Assembly (NCBI GenBank): GCA_951217055.1
Contig: OX578284.1
Location: 30,716,187-30,780,186, forward strand
DNA length: 64,000 nt
From: Gerris lacustris
Taxonomy: Eukaryota > Arthropoda > Insecta > Hemiptera > Gerridae
Direction of reading: 5' to 3'
A program made the position numbers and the translations under genes. Positions 45,099 to 58,141 of the stretch are shown here, one piece after another (positions within the stretch are counted from its first letter, which is position 1; each line of letters starts with the position of its first letter). The notes below the pieces were generated by a model. That model saw only the letters and a program-made list of their open reading frames with translations. It did no database searches and was not told the DNA's origin.

Positions 45099-45683
45099 AA
45101 AAATAGACTGCCAAGTGGTGTGGCACGCATAGCTTCTTCGCATCTTATCACGTACTTTATTGATTTTATGCTTTTACAAACTATTATTGTCTAATTTGTT
45201 TAATTGTTTCCCCCGTTTTTTTTTAATCTGTCAAAATTGTTTTGATTTATTACATGAATTAAAGCATCAATTTAGCAAAAGTTAAAAAGCGCAGACGGTT
45301 TCAATTAATCTGGGGCTATCTGCGGGTTACTTTCAATAAACTATAAAAGTTTCATGCAAGTCAGATAAGTACTTTTGAAGCTATAAATGTATGCTTGCGA
45401 GCATGTGGAAGAGAAACAAATGAGCGTAGAAGGTTGAGGTTATATATGGGACCAACAATGAGCTAGTTATGAACTACCATACAAATTTAATTAAAATCGG
45501 ACGTGCAGTTTTTAAGATATGTTGGTTCGCAAAAATTGAACGACAGACAGACACAGAACCAAAAATGATCCCTGATTTCTGAAACGGATTTCTGTCTCGG
45601 AATTTTTGAAATCGGAGACCTAAATATTTTTCGTTCTTCAGAACGATCACATAGCTTCCGTTACCTTCGGTAAGCTCGGAGGG
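45099..45683 (+). repeat. Family B repeat, full-length, core type B
   Basis: This is the best-preserved type B copy. The head is ATAGACTGCCAAGTGGTGTG. The core contains AAAGCGCAGACGGTTTC, GCATGTGGAAGAGAAACAAA and AATTTAATTAAAATCGGACG. GACAGACAGACACAGAACC, TTTCTGAAACGGATTTC and CAGAACGATCACATAGC follow, then the hairpin arms CTTCCGTTACC and GGTAAGCTCGG. It has no coding capacity and no clear target-site duplication. Confidence 0.85.
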
Positions 45684-47002
45684 AAAACTTCTGCCATGCC
45701 CTGCGGTTCAGTATGTTCCCGGCCTTAAACTTCACTCTCGAATTCAGCGGGGGAGGAATTTATTTTGATCAAAAACTATATTTTTGCCACGAAAACGACT
45801 TACATGGTTCATATTTAAATGGACTCAAATAACCAATGGAATCAAAATAATAATTTTTTGAGAGTTAAAACCTGCAATGCTGATGACGACAAGTAGAAAT
45901 GTGACCCTACTGCTGTTTGTAAAATTACAATGTGGGCGGGTAAGAAAAAGATAAATCCATTGTGATCACACAGTTCCTTAAAGCCTTATAATTTTAAAAA
46001 GTAGCGCTTAGAACACCTACCCTTATTGTTAAAATCATCATCGGATAGATCCCGAGCATGTTTTATTAGAGTAAAAAAAAAAAAAAAAAAAAAATCAATA
46101 CAAATAACACAGGAGCACAATGAAATAAGTCTTTCTCAGATTGGTTTAACAACGCTCACAATAATCCCAAAATGTTATTCGATGCTTTCCTCAGTCGATC
46201 AACCTTTTATGAAAAGGCGAAATTTTTATTAAAAGGCTGAATCTAATAAATATTCATATAATAATTTAAAAAATTCGATTAAAATAATCCAATCTATAGT
46301 CTCCAACTGAAGTAGGAAACTCTTTTAAAGTTTCCTAAAATCCCCATTTAAGGGGATATCTTGTTATTTTCGAAAGTCTCTTGAGATTTTCCAAAACCTT
46401 TTAAAATTATAAAAAGAAAATTAATTGAAAATCAAGATATTTCGCCTTTTATTAATATAATAAATTATTTTCTAGGTAACAATGAATATTTAACTATTTA
46501 AAACTAGAATTTTTAAGAAGAAATCCTATTTCAGAATTTAATTTGAGATTTTAATTTAGAAATTTATAAAGAACAATATTTAAAGGATAAGTACTGTTTC
46601 TAATTAAATTTTGTTCGTTTTAATTGATACTGATCGTTAACAACTGCTGCACTATTTAATGTAGAGTTCAAACCTGTTATAGGTATTTCTCTTAACCTGT
46701 TGGAACTCTTAAAGGTTCATCTTAATGGTACTTCTAATAGTAAATAACTTCAAAAATGTTTAATGATCAAGTTAGCTAGTATAACTTACAATAACTGCGT
46801 GGACAAATCAAAACATCTTTTTGATACCTCGATCACAACGTCATTAGTATACAAATAAAATAAATAAATATAAAATTCTCAGACAAAACCACATTTTGTT
46901 ATTTATTTGTTTTTGTTTTTCATTTGTTTCGTTTACGACCCTATCAACACATTAAAGTTATTACAAAGAAAGTTATTATTGCTCATACACTTGATGTAAT
47001 CA
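45684..47002. other. AT-rich non-genic stretch
   Basis: Nothing recognised apart from an A17 run near 46073. Confidence 0.5.
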
Positions 47003-47105
47003 TCTCACCTCGCTGGGATTTGAACTCACCAAATATTTCGGTGATTAGACCTAGGTTCCAGGCGTAGTTCCACGAGCGCGCAAACTAATCGGCAACGCCA
47101 CACCG
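47003..47105 (-). other. tRNA-like sequence, possible SINE head
   Basis: On the minus strand an A-box-like GTGTGGCGTTGCCGATTAGT is followed about 75 nt later by a B-box-like GAGTTCAAATCCCAGC. The spacing is too long for a normal tRNA without an intron, and no clean cloverleaf forms. A tRNA-derived SINE head or tRNA pseudogene fits; no A-rich tail or target duplication was found. Confidence 0.4.
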
Positions 47106-48764
47106 GTCCTATTATCATTAAGTTTAAATATTAAATGATTAATTAATTTTCAATCCATCCATTGCTTAAATAATATAGCCTTAGAGCTGTGATAAAATAA
47201 TCAAGAAAAGCTTTTCAAAATCTATCCTCAGAGTAAGTTTACAGAGTAAGTATATTAAAGGTAAACATGATGCAGTATGTTTAATATTTGAAGCTACGAA
47301 GGAACTACAGGGCGACATTGTCCCTAATTAATTTTACTTTTTAATCTAAAGGAATTTACTAGGAAAACAACCAAAATCTAGATTTAATCATGTTTTCCAT
47401 TAAGTTGACATCATTCCCGATTTTAATTGGAAGGATTAATTATAATTCATGCGTGAAAGCGGTTTGTAGTTACTAGAGATGTATCATGTAGCAAATTTGA
47501 AATAAACCCGATACGGGTTATGTCTATCTAATTTAACTGGTATAGATTCCAAGTTAACCGAAGGCAAAGGAAACAATGTGAATATTCTCATCCAAATTCA
47601 CAATTTCCTTAACACATTATTAGTAACACATTATTAGACATTAGAGCACATTTTTTAATCTTGGGTCTGTGCCCGTCAATAGTACGTGGGTGCATTTAAA
47701 TATATATGTGTGTGGGTTTTCATATTATTAGTACATTAAAAAACACAGCGATGGTCCAATTTTATAGGCGAAAACTGGCTAAACGAAATCCATTATTATA
47801 CAGTGGTGTGTACTACATGTGGCGCATTATGGAGGCTTTTCTTTATAGAAAAATATGGAGTAGAGCCTAATTTATTAAATAAAAGATAAAAAAAGTTTTA
47901 GTGTTTTAAAAACACGCTTTAAAAATTCTCATAAAAATCGCGGTTACTGATACTTCGGATATAAATTTTAAAAAAGAAAAAAAAAGACTTATGAAGATTT
48001 TCGTGGGTTTTTGAATTAACTTGCATTGTCATAGGAAGTTCATATTCCATGAATGTGTCAGACTTTCGAGAGGTATTCTAATAAAAAGAAAGGATTACTA
48101 AAGGGGGAACAAATATTTCGGGTATATTGAAACACCCTCTGAAAAAGAAAAGTATTCTCTACCTAAAAGAGATGCGTCCTAAAGGGTAAAGAGGTGTTTT
48201 TGTAAATAGAAAGAAATCATTTTTAAGATAAGATAGTTTCACTATCTTATTCTAACAAGAACAAGAAGATTCCAAAAGCATCAAGCTCTTTTAAAGAACA
48301 GAGACTTGTCTAGGCTAGAAATATATATGTAAAGAAGAAATGTGCCTTTCAAGAAAGGAAAGACTTTAAAAGAGAGAAAATGTATCCCAAAGAAAGGAGA
48401 GGTAGAAGAGAGGGAACAAGAAGAAGGAGAAAGCCAAAAGAGAGGTTCTTTAAGGGAAAAAAGATATATTAAAAGGGTGTGATATATTAAATTATATATA
48501 TACTCGATGTACATAGCTAAAAGAGAAGCAGACATTCTAGACAAAAGAGATATATTTAAGGAAAAGAAGAAATTCCCTAACGAACATAAGCAGAAGTGTA
48601 GAATATATATAATAAGCAAAATAATAGGTTCTTTATTTATCAAGTTGTTGACACATATAATGTAACGGATGATTCTTCTATATAAGAGTATATCATGATT
48701 ATATCACATTAATAAATTACAGATATTATTATTACCTTAATAATTCCTACATACAATATGCTCC
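47106..48764. other. AT-rich non-genic stretch with purine tract
   Basis: From about 48100 to 48640 the plus strand is strikingly purine-rich (AGAGGTAGAAGAGAGGGAAC-like). The 120-aa minus-strand frame there is low-complexity and not convincing as a gene. Confidence 0.45.
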
Positions 48765-49394
48765 GTGCCTGTGTGTGTGTCTGAAACGTACGACGATAAC
48801 CTGAGTAAAAATTGACCGATTTTAATGAAATTTGGCAAACATGTTCATTTCACCAATGCTCAAGACGAGTTCGTTGGACAACGTTACGTGCGCTTCAAAA
48901 TTAAAATTAGAATTTTAGGACGGTGAAAAATTCTAAACTTTACTATTTGATGAGACGAACCTTTTGTACAAATACCATTTTGTAGTAAAACCAACAGTGA
49001 CACCGCTATAAATTAATAAATATCGTAAAAACTATTAAAGCGGACCTAAACGTTTAAAGTAGAGAAAACAACGTTTTAACCGATATCTTACGTTCTAATG
49101 CAACGATTGTAATAAAACTTCATATACATTGTCTAAAGTATAATTGAAACAGGCATGTAAAATTTCAAATTGATACAAGCAGAAGTTTTTACGAGTTAAG
49201 TCATACATATTATAATAATTAAAAAGGAGATGTGAGGTTAGAGGAATAGTAAGAAAGCAGGGTGCTCTGTACTATTATCATACCCTTTATCTATCAACTT
49301 ATCATGATTCATGATTATCTATTTCTTCAATATTTAATACATATTTATTACTATACGCTCGCTTCAATGATAGAGCCACGCGATGCCTAGTTAT
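48765..49394 (-). repeat. Family D repeat, copy 2 (inverted)
   Basis: The reverse complement starts TAACTAGGCATCGCGTGGCT and follows 37139-37860 throughout, including CTATTCCTCTAACCTCACA, AGCGGTGTCACTGTTGG and AGGTTATCGTCGTACG, with several indels. Matching ends in both copies make this a defined element of roughly 0.63-0.72 kb. Confidence 0.8.
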
Positions 49395-50518
49395 TAGATG
49401 CATTTAATGTATTTAACAATATTAATAATATGTATATATACGAAAAAACATTATGACAAAATTTTATGACCGTGCAGCCCTGGGTTTTCTGTTCTTGTAT
49501 AAATATTAATATGTATAACATGTTTAACAATCATCTAGTGTTCGATTACCAGAACCCCAAGCGGTGGAAACCTTAAGTTCGTCTGAACTAGCATGATCAT
49601 TAAAAAAATATTCTTTAACATGCAAAGTTATGTTGATTTACTTCAATGTCAATACTCTTAACTATTACTATAAAACTAAAATAAAAAAGAGATCCTATAA
49701 CATTTGCCAATTCATCTTAAAAAAAAAAAAATTCAGGGTATTAAAAAAAAGAATATATATAAAGTGGAAAAATAAATTTAATAAAAAAAATTAAAATTTC
49801 AACAAAATTTTTTGACAAAGCAGGAAAAAGCGGATACAAAAGAAAAATATGTAGAATAAAAAAGAAATTCCCTTTATTGAAATAATATTGTGGATAACGG
49901 GTTTTTCGTATTATTTTCGCATTGGTGATTTTCCGACGCGATGATCTTGAGACCGCCGCCGTCTTCTAATATCACCCAATTCAAACCACTTATTCTTCCT
50001 GACTTTTATTGAATTCTTTGGTATGTCGAAATGAAATGGTACAACGAGAAGGAGACTTTTTTTTATTCTTTAACAATCCACTTTTACACCACACATCTCT
50101 CTAAAAAAAACCTACAATACCACAATTCTATTTGTCAACAGGGTTTATCTTCTTTTAACCCTATTTTTGTTATTTTTTTCTTTTCTTTTATTTATTATAT
50201 AGTTTAGAAAAAGGGGAATATTTTTATCCCAGTAATAGAAAACAACATTTTGTACGAAGAAAAGAAAAGTGTGCATTTTAAAATGAATATAACAATAAAA
50301 CAGAAATAAGTGAGAGAAGAAAAAAAACCAATAAGTCACAAACTCATATAGAGAGAGGTGAGAAATATGAATACACAATAACTGTCACTCAAAGAGTATG
50401 GCATTATTTATGAAAACTATTTTGTAAAATAATTAATATAAAAATACCATTTTTGAAAACTGGTATTTTTGGTAACTGGTAACGTCTTAATTTCAACTTT
50501 TATTTTTTGTTTTTTTTT
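49395..50518. other. AT-rich non-genic stretch
   Basis: No gene recognised. Confidence 0.5.
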
Positions 50519-50795
50519 GTTTCTGTATTCTTGACCTTAGTTGTATCTATGTGCAAAATTCTGGAAGATTGAATGACGATAAGTGGTTCAAAATTGAATA
50601 ATAGGTGTGCGATGAAACTTAGAAAGCAAATAAATTTGATGCCATTTTTTTTTTTTTTTTGGTTTCTGTATTCTTCACCATAGTTGTTTCTATGTGCAAA
50701 ATTTGGGGAAGATTGAATCACGGGAAGTGGTTCAAAATTGGGGAAACGGAAATGTGCGATGAAACTTACAAAGCAAAGTAATATAAGACCAGTAA
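50519..50795 (+). repeat. Two-copy tandem duplication, 143 bp
   Basis: GTTTCTGTATTCTTGACC starts at 50519 and GTTTCTGTATTCTTCACC at 50662. Both units contain CTATGTGCAAAATT, GTGGTTCAAAATTG and GTGCGATGAAACTTA. The minus-strand frame across it is a by-product. Confidence 0.85.
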
Positions 50796-50824
50796 TGATA
50801 TATTCTATACGAAACATATTTTAT

Positions 50825-51205
50825 AAAAAATCACAGGGAAGTATTTGCATCAGAGTACTTTTTAGGGTTTGGTAGGTTACTAAGCATATACATCATTATA
50901 TCCTGAAATAACTTTTTATTATTTCCCCCATCCCGCCCAATATAAAAGACTATAAACAAAGAAAGAAATATAAACAAAGAGTATAGGTCCCTGGTTCGAT
51001 CCCCCGGAGGGTCATATTGTTTTTATCATCGGTAATAACGAAAAGGTAAAATTAAATTTTTCCCGGAATATTTCATCGCCCTACCATAAGGTATTGGCAT
51101 TAATTATTTCATAATTTTAGGACCAGCCATAGTTGGGGAGGGGGAATTATATTTTTGTTATATTTCAACTTATATATGCAATAAAAAATGAAATTTTATA
51201 TATAT

Positions 51206-51287
<82 letters not shown>

Positions 51288-51530
51288 TTGTAATCTACTT
51301 ATCAGTAGCTTTTATTTGATAATCCACCAAAAATTTTGACTCACTGCGCCTGTGCGCACACAAAATTTGCAATTAATAAAAAGTGTGAATTGTTTCAGGG
51401 AATTTTCATTGCCCTATCATAAGGTATTAGCATGAATTATTTCAAAATTTTAGAACGCCGTTGGAAGGTGGTTGGGGGGGGGTGAAATTTAGGCGCTAAA
51501 ACGCAATATTGGCGGTAAAAAGCACAATAA
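50825..51530 (-). repeat. Family A repeat, minus orientation, truncated
   Basis: It starts ATCACAGGGAAGTATTTGCA and CTTTTTAGGGTTTGGTAG, then a B-box-like GGTTCGATCCCCCGGAGGG, ATCGGTAATAACGA and ACCATAAGGTATTGGC, in the order expected for the reverse complement of 39254-40168. A (TA)n array at 51198-51285 has expanded inside one unit. The far end is lost. Confidence 0.7.
51198..51285. repeat. (TA)n microsatellite inside family A
   Basis: TA array of about 85 bp where other family A copies have only a short AAATATATAT segment. Confidence 0.9.
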
Positions 51531-51596
51531 TCATAAAATATAAATATATGTTTGTATTTTACTCTTCCCAATCTTTCATTGGATCTTTCATTGGAA

Positions 51597-51665
51597 CACG
51601 AGACCATAAATGTTCTCTTGCGTCTGAAAACGTATTTCTGTTAAGAAAATTTAAAAACATTGTAA
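51597..51665 (+). repeat. Family B 3' fragment
   Basis: ACGAGACCATAAATGTTCTC and TGAAAACGTATTTCTGTTAA match the post-GACAGACA segment of family B. Both ends are lost. Confidence 0.4.
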
Positions 51666-52069
51666 TGTAAAACATTAAATTGTACACTTAAAACATCAGT
51701 ATCATGTGTAGTCACATAGGAGTTAGGTAGGTAATAGGAAGGAGAGAACTCAAAAGAAAAGAAAAAGTTTCAGAATCCCTCTCAAAAGTCAGCCAAAGAT
51801 AGTGATCAAAGCCGGAGATCAAAGTAGTGATATCTACATTGAGGCCTAGTACGTTGTATGGTTGTATGCCTCATTCAGAAACTGGCCAAGTTTTAAGCAA
51901 TACAAATAAAAGAGCAATCTTGCTTATGAAAATAATAGTGAAGGGAGGATATGGACTAAAGAAAGTGCAGTCTTGGCAACAATGTAGGTATCAATAATTT
52001 ATAAGGCTGACTTCTTTGGAAGGGGATCTAGGACAGATATTTTTTAAATACAACTTATTTAGACTCAGA
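51666..52069. other. Non-genic stretch
   Basis: Nothing recognised. Confidence 0.45.
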
Positions 52070-52170
52070 AGACCTTAAACGAGTACATCAATAAACATTA
52101 AAAAATCGATTTTCCGCAACATCACAATGCCTCTCTCTCTCTACATATGCTACGTAATATGAGAAAGTAA
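52070..52170 (+). repeat. Family E fragment without the insertion
   Basis: GACCTTAAACGAGTACATCA runs through AACATCACAATGCC, TCTCTCTCTACATATGC and GAGAAAGTAATC. It corresponds to the family E copy at 42366-43760 but lacks the 1.1-kb element. Confidence 0.55.
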
Positions 52171-53053
52171 TCAATCAAAGGATGGGTAAAAGTGAGACAA
52201 AAACAAGCTCCATGAAAACAAGAATCGATATAGAATAAGGAACGAAAAAATTTAAGAACAAAAATAAGGATGTAAAATAACAAAAGGAAACCTATACTAA
52301 TTTTATAAAGAATTAAAAATTGTTTATAAGTTTGTACAGTTGTAGATGGTAATATCTGCAACTACTGATCCGATTCTGCAAACATGTTTAATGAGAAAAG
52401 GTTATACTATTCCCGAGTGAAATGGGCTATATTTTATTGTTTGTAAGTATGTAGGTAAGTTTTCATGTTTAATAATCTATAGTAATATTATAAAGAAGTA
52501 AAATTGATTGTTTATTTGAAGAAGGTAATCTCTGGAACTACTGACCCGACCCTAAAAAGAGGGAGAAAATAGGGCAAAGTACAATAGGGGGATTGTAGCC
52601 TAGACTAATTTTCTGCACTAAGTCCGGAAGTTAATACAATAGGGAGAGGGATTGCCTTAAGGATGTAAGCATATATATCCACCCAAGGATGCGATAAGAC
52701 ACCTTGGGGGGGGGGGGGGATACAGAAGGAAAATACCTCTGCTCTCCCCGGAAGATTAACTTTTAAAATTGTTTCTTCAATAGTCGGAGTCAATTACTAA
52801 TAAGGGATTTTTGCAAATTGTATTATCTAAAAGAAGGGTGGGGATAAAGGAAACTAGGGCATCTAGATATTATCCCTTAGTAAAAGTATATAAACCATAC
52901 AAATTAAAGAAAAAAAATTAAAAATATCACTCACCGAAGCACGGGCACGGGCACCAGCTAGTATTTAATACAGACCAGTTTCGACAAATAACAAAGGACA
53001 ACAAAATAATAATAATTTTTTGTTTTCTGGTGATATCCTTGTCACGAAAGGTA

Positions 53054-53056
<3 letters not shown>
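52171..53056. other. Non-genic stretch with G14 run
   Basis: A G14 run lies at 52706-52719. Nothing else recognised. Confidence 0.5.

Positions 53057-53113
<57 letters not shown>
53057..53113. repeat. (TA)n microsatellite
   Basis: TA array of about 56 bp. Confidence 0.95.
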
Positions 53114-53116
<3 letters not shown>

Positions 53117-53288
53117 TATATAAATATATAAATGAATAAATTCTCGACCGTAAATATAAACAAAAACAAACAAAAAGTGTTTGTTTTTTTAGACACCTAT
53201 TGTAAGAAGGTTTTAAGTAAAACCCGAAACGTCAGGATTGTAACATAGTGACGATTTTTGTGACCGAAACCTGAGTTTTGTTTGTTTT

Positions 53289-54013
<725 letters not shown>

Positions 54014-54415
54014 AAAATAGACTGCCAATTAGTGTGGCACATAGCTTCCTCGCATCCTATCATATATTTTATTGTTATAATGTTTATATTGTGTAAAAAT
54101 TATAAATAGTTTTAGCGATCTTTAACACTTCATAGCGGTGTCGCTGTTGGTTTTACTGAAAAATTGTATTTGAAAAAAAATGCTTGTCTCATAGAATTGA
54201 TGAAGTTAGATTTTTTCCTGACCTAAAATTCCAATTTTAAATTTGAAGATCACGTTTACGCGAGCGTTGCCGGTGAACGCTTGGACGGATAATGTTGTCC
54301 AACGAACTCGTCCTGGGCATTGGTAAAATAAACATGTCTACCAAATTTCATCAAAATCTGTTGACATTTACTCAAGTTATCGTCGCACGTTTCAAAATTC
54401 GCGGACACACAGACC

Positions 54416-54451
<36 letters not shown>

Positions 54452-54584
54452 CGAGACCAATAATGTTCCCTGATGTCTGAAACGGATTTCTGTCTTGGAA
54501 TTTTTAAAATCGGAGGCATAAAAGTTTTTCGTTCTCAAAAGTGAACACAATGCTTCCGTTACCTTCGGTAAGCTCGGAAGCAAT
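54014..54584 (+). repeat. Family B/C repeat, full-length, core type C
   Basis: Head ATAGACTGCCAATTAGTGTG, type C core (AGCGGTGTCGCTGTTGG, GTTTACGCGAGCGTTGC, CCAACGAACTCGTCCTGGGC), a GACAGACA array (about 54414-54451), ATGTCTGAAACGGATTTCTG, and the intact terminal hairpin GCTTCCGTTACCTTCGGTAA..CTCGGAAGC. Very similar to 18127-18715. Confidence 0.85.
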
Positions 54585-54925
54585 ATAAGTTTAGTATAAT
54601 AAAATAGATTTAAGGACGGCAAAATTTCGGCCAATTATTGAAACACATCATTAGCTTTCTCGCGTCCTATCACTGGAAGTCTGATCAAATGAGTATAAAA
54701 TAAAGTATAATGAGAGTGATTTAGGGTCAGCGAAAATTCTGCAAATTGTTGTGACATATTAGCTTCCTCACATTCTTTCACTGGAGGTATGATTACATGA
54801 GTATAAAATAAAGTATAATGAGATTGATTTAGGGTCAGCGAAAATTCTGCCGATTAGTGTGACATATTAGCTTCCTCACGTTCTATCACTGGAGGTATGA
54901 TTACATGAGTATAAAATAAAGTGTA
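54585..54925 (+). repeat. 108-bp tandem repeat, three copies
   Basis: Unit boundaries set by GAGTATAAAATAAAGT fall at 54691, 54799 and 54907, exactly 108 bp apart; a more diverged first unit starts at about 54583. Each unit carries a segment like CTGCCGATTAGTGTGACATA then AGCTTCCTCACGTTCTATCA, which resembles the 5' head of family B/C. The array lies just after one B/C copy and before a degraded one. Confidence 0.9.
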
Positions 54926-54959
54926 ATAGGATATATTTTTATAATATGAGTGTTACTAA

Positions 54960-55326
54960 ACAAAATGGGTTGTGTCCATATACAAGTAAATGGGTTGTGT
55001 CCATATACAAGTAGCGTGGAAGCATTATGCGGAGAAGGTTGAAATTAACAAGGGAGCACCTGAGGGCTATCTTTAACAAATCATCTTGATTCTATCATGA
55101 TTTTACAAGTTGTTTTTAAAATATGGGAATTCAGATTTTAATTTGCACGATAAGATTGCGAGCAAACAGGAACAAGGCCTAAGATGATCCCCAATGTCCG
55201 AGCGGTAGGTATTTCTGTTGAGGAAAGTTTGTAGTTGAAGAAAAACAATACTTTCTTTTTATATATACCACAAAAATAAGAAAGTAAAATCAGTTCCTCA
55301 TATTGGTTCCGTTACCTTCGGTAAGT
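54960..55326 (+). repeat. Family B repeat, degraded, plus orientation
   Basis: It contains GCGGAGAAGGTTGAAATTAA, GATGATCCCCAATGTCCGAG and the terminal GTTCCGTTACCTTCGGTAAG. An internal 25-bp tandem pair (ATGGGTTGTGTCCATATACA) lies at 54963-55013. A family E-like TACTTTCTTTTTATATATACC segment interrupts it near 55250. Confidence 0.6.
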
Positions 55327-56575
55327 TTCAAAAATATACAAATTGCATATCGGTCGTCCTTCCAATTAAAGATATATTTTAAGACTAATTGTCAGCAGAT
55401 AAATTGAATTAGGGTATTTCCAAAAGCCACGCATAATATGTCAAGCTAAATGTTCATTATAAAGATAAAGACAGGATTTTAATGTTAGGGAGAGGGAGCA
55501 TTGTCGTAAGACCTCAATATAGTTTACTAATTTATGGATGAGGGTTGCTTTCAATAGAAGAGGCAAGCAACGAGTACATAGATATAATAAAGAATAAGAG
55601 CTAGAATAAGGGTTAACTAGGTCATGCGGAGCACTCTAGTACGCCTCAGATTTATTTTTGACTATTTCTAGGTAGGTAAGGGCTTTGGAAGGGACCCCCC
55701 GAGTGGCTCTAGTAAAGGTATATACACCAAGGGGTAAAAGCTTAGAGCCAATGAAAGGTAATGTGAGGTTTCCGGTTCCCGCCAAGCCTTTGGGAACGAT
55801 AAGGTTATCCCTTAAAATCACGCAACCCCATAAAAGAGAAAGTACCCAATGTTGGCTGTCCAACACACAGTTATTGACAAAATGTACTTAACGGGTGGAT
55901 TACAACCATAAGATAGATTACCATTGATACTAAGCTATATGATTCTAATTAGAGTCGTGTGATCAAACTACTAGGATATCCTAAAACCTTTACTGTAAGA
56001 GAGTGGTTATAAAGAGAAAAATAGGAATTTAGAACATAAAATTAACATAAGGGTAGAATAAATAAATATATATAGACCAAAAAAATCATTACAACCTAAT
56101 ATTCGAAATTAAACCCAAATATTTAAACAATTGCTAGAGCAAATAAATTATAGCCTTAACAGCATTTAAACCAACATTAACCATCAATAGTACAATCTAG
56201 AAGAACAGAAACAATCTAGAATTTTATAACATAAGTAGTATTTATTTCTTCGAAAGGTCTCCCTTCGTGATTATAAATAAGCTATATAATACACTATAGT
56301 ATTTTTCAACCCCACTACAAATAAGATTATACATAATTTTTACTAATACTACACATTATACAAGTAAAACAATGTTGGTATGAACTAAGTTTCGTTAGGT
56401 AGGCTAATAATGGAACAGTTGCTTGGAATTGCAACCACTTATTTTTGGGTGAAAACTCTAAGTATGTCGGATTCAAAGAAAACTTTCTCTCCACGTAAAA
56501 GTAGCTTTTAGCCTTTACAAGGTCTTTTTTAGTGTCTTCAAGCAAACATTAAGAGTTAAACCAACAACGTTGTTA
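55327..56575. other. Non-genic stretch, possible old element
   Basis: A GC-richer block at about 55600-55910 has short frames on both strands. It lies upstream of the gypsy pol remnant in the position where gag or protease would be, but I see no diagnostic motif. Confidence 0.35.
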
Positions 56576-58141
56576 TTAAAAAACATTAAGAGTGCGTGTT
56601 TATGTACATTAGTTTGGAATTGTGTTAATGAGAGGAGTAGAGGCCATTCAAAATATAGAAACGTCAAAAAATTCACGGAATTGCGATCGCTTTTAGGATG
56701 TATTCATTTTTATGAAAGATCCGAGCCAAAGTTAAACTCTAAGTGCTCCCGGTTTCATTAATTGATAGGAAAAAAGGAGAAATTGAATTGGGCAGGAAAG
56801 GGTATTGACAAGTGCGGAAGTAGTGGTGCCATATGATATGAAGAAGCCAGTGGTGATTGCTTGTGATGGATCAGAGATTGGATTAGGAAACAGTACTACT
56901 TCATTAATATACAGATGGAACGGAGCAACCGGTAACCTATACGTCTAGAAAATTACAATACAAAGCAATATCTTTATTTTCACTTCATTTATTTAGCATA
57001 TAGATATAGAGTTTAATAGTTTACAATTTTACATAAATATTTAGTGTATTTATAGATTTGAATTGAGAGCCCTCAATAGCATAGATACTAGAGCGAGGGC
57101 TCTAAGTTTAGTTGTTTTTAACATATTAATGCATAATACAAAAGTATATATACATTTTAAAGAAGTATTAAATAATAATGTATATTATATATAATTTACA
57201 AAATGAATGCATACATTTTTTTATAATGGCTGGTTAATAAATTATTTTGTTGGTCATTAAAAGATATAAATTCAATGTAGGATAGAATGTTAGAGAGCAA
57301 CTATAGTTTTTATTATTGATATTGGTTAATTTGAGATTCAATACCGAAAAGGAGTTGAGAATGGGTGCGTTGATTTTTTATCCAGACTTCCGACTCCAAA
57401 AGGAGAATATGAGGAACTATTAATAAATTGCATGGAAGGTGGAGCAGAAGAGTTAGTGAGCTTGGAGAAAAGAAAGAGAGGCACAAAGATTGATTCTGAC
57501 CAGATGCGAGTTGTATGACATGAAAAAAATGGGTGGCCTAGAGAAGTAGAGGAAACAAAAAACATGAAAGTATTTAGGAGAAGAAAGAATGAGTTCTCGT
57601 ATGATGATTGGTTCTTTTTGTGGTGCAACCGGCTAGTATATTAAAAACTCTTCCCGTTGGTCACCCTGGGATTGCAGCAATGAGGGCACTTGTACGGTAT
57701 AATATGGCAGCTGAATATAGAATATAATAGGTAAAACTGTGTACACCCGGTCAAGAGGGAAGAGATAAGGACGCCGAAGTGCCTGGGTCAGAGTACATTT
57801 GGATTTCGCGGGACCAGTAGATGGAAACTATTGGCTAGTAGGGATCGATGCTTTTTCGAAATGGATTGAAGTCGAGTTGTAGCTGGAACAACTACTAATA
57901 TTTTGATTAAACGACTATGGCAGTGGTTTAAACAGATATATATCGGGTGTAGAAGACAAGGCGAAGAAAGTATTTTAGAGCAGAAATAAGTACGTATGAC
58001 AAATCGGAATAGCCCGCAGACCACTACTGGGCGTTGCCCAGCAGAAATGTTTATGGGGCGAAGACTACCCAACCAGTTGTACAAACTAAACAGTAAGGTA
58101 GCTCGACAGAAAAAGCCGAGAGCGCAGTCCTTCCACATATG
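56576..58141 (+). pseudogene. Decayed Ty3/gypsy pol (RT, RNase H, integrase remnants)
   Basis: Pieces occur in the correct pol order but in different frames. TELRSLLGCIHFYERSEP (56576-56761) fits the RT thumb motif ELRSFLG..NYY. VVPYDMKKPVVIACDGS (from 56823) fits the start of RNase H. QYRKGVENGCVDFLSRLP (from about 57340) fits the RNase H/integrase junction (A-D-LSRLP). GHPGI (57659-57673) belongs to the integrase HHCC finger. HLDFAGPVDG then DAFSKWIE (57796-57873) is the integrase core with its first catalytic Asp. TTTGRCPAEMFMGRR (58020-58064) is the integrase C-terminal region. Most of RNase H is replaced by AT-rich sequence (56940-57320), the second catalytic Asp region is missing, and stops and frameshifts are present. 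No LTR, gag or env was identified. It cannot encode working protein. Confidence 0.85.

Noticed and set aside
48281..48643. 120-aa minus-strand frame with hydrophobic stretches
   Set aside because: It is opposite a purine-rich tract; hydrophobicity follows from pyrimidine-rich codons, and there is no homology or gene structure.
54256..54634. Frames with Cys-Leu-Ser-Val repeats
   Set aside because: They translate the GACAGACA microsatellite within the family C repeat, and similar frames occur at other copies.
54585..54925. CRISPR-like array
   Set aside because: The whole 108-bp unit repeats without variable spacers, there are no cas genes, and the DNA is eukaryotic.
55600..55910. Possible gag or protease part of the gypsy element
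   Set aside because: The position is suggestive, but no diagnostic motif is visible in any frame on either strand.
56576..58141. Endogenous virus with envelope gene
   Set aside because: Only pol remnants are seen; no env-like frame or LTR pair was found around it.
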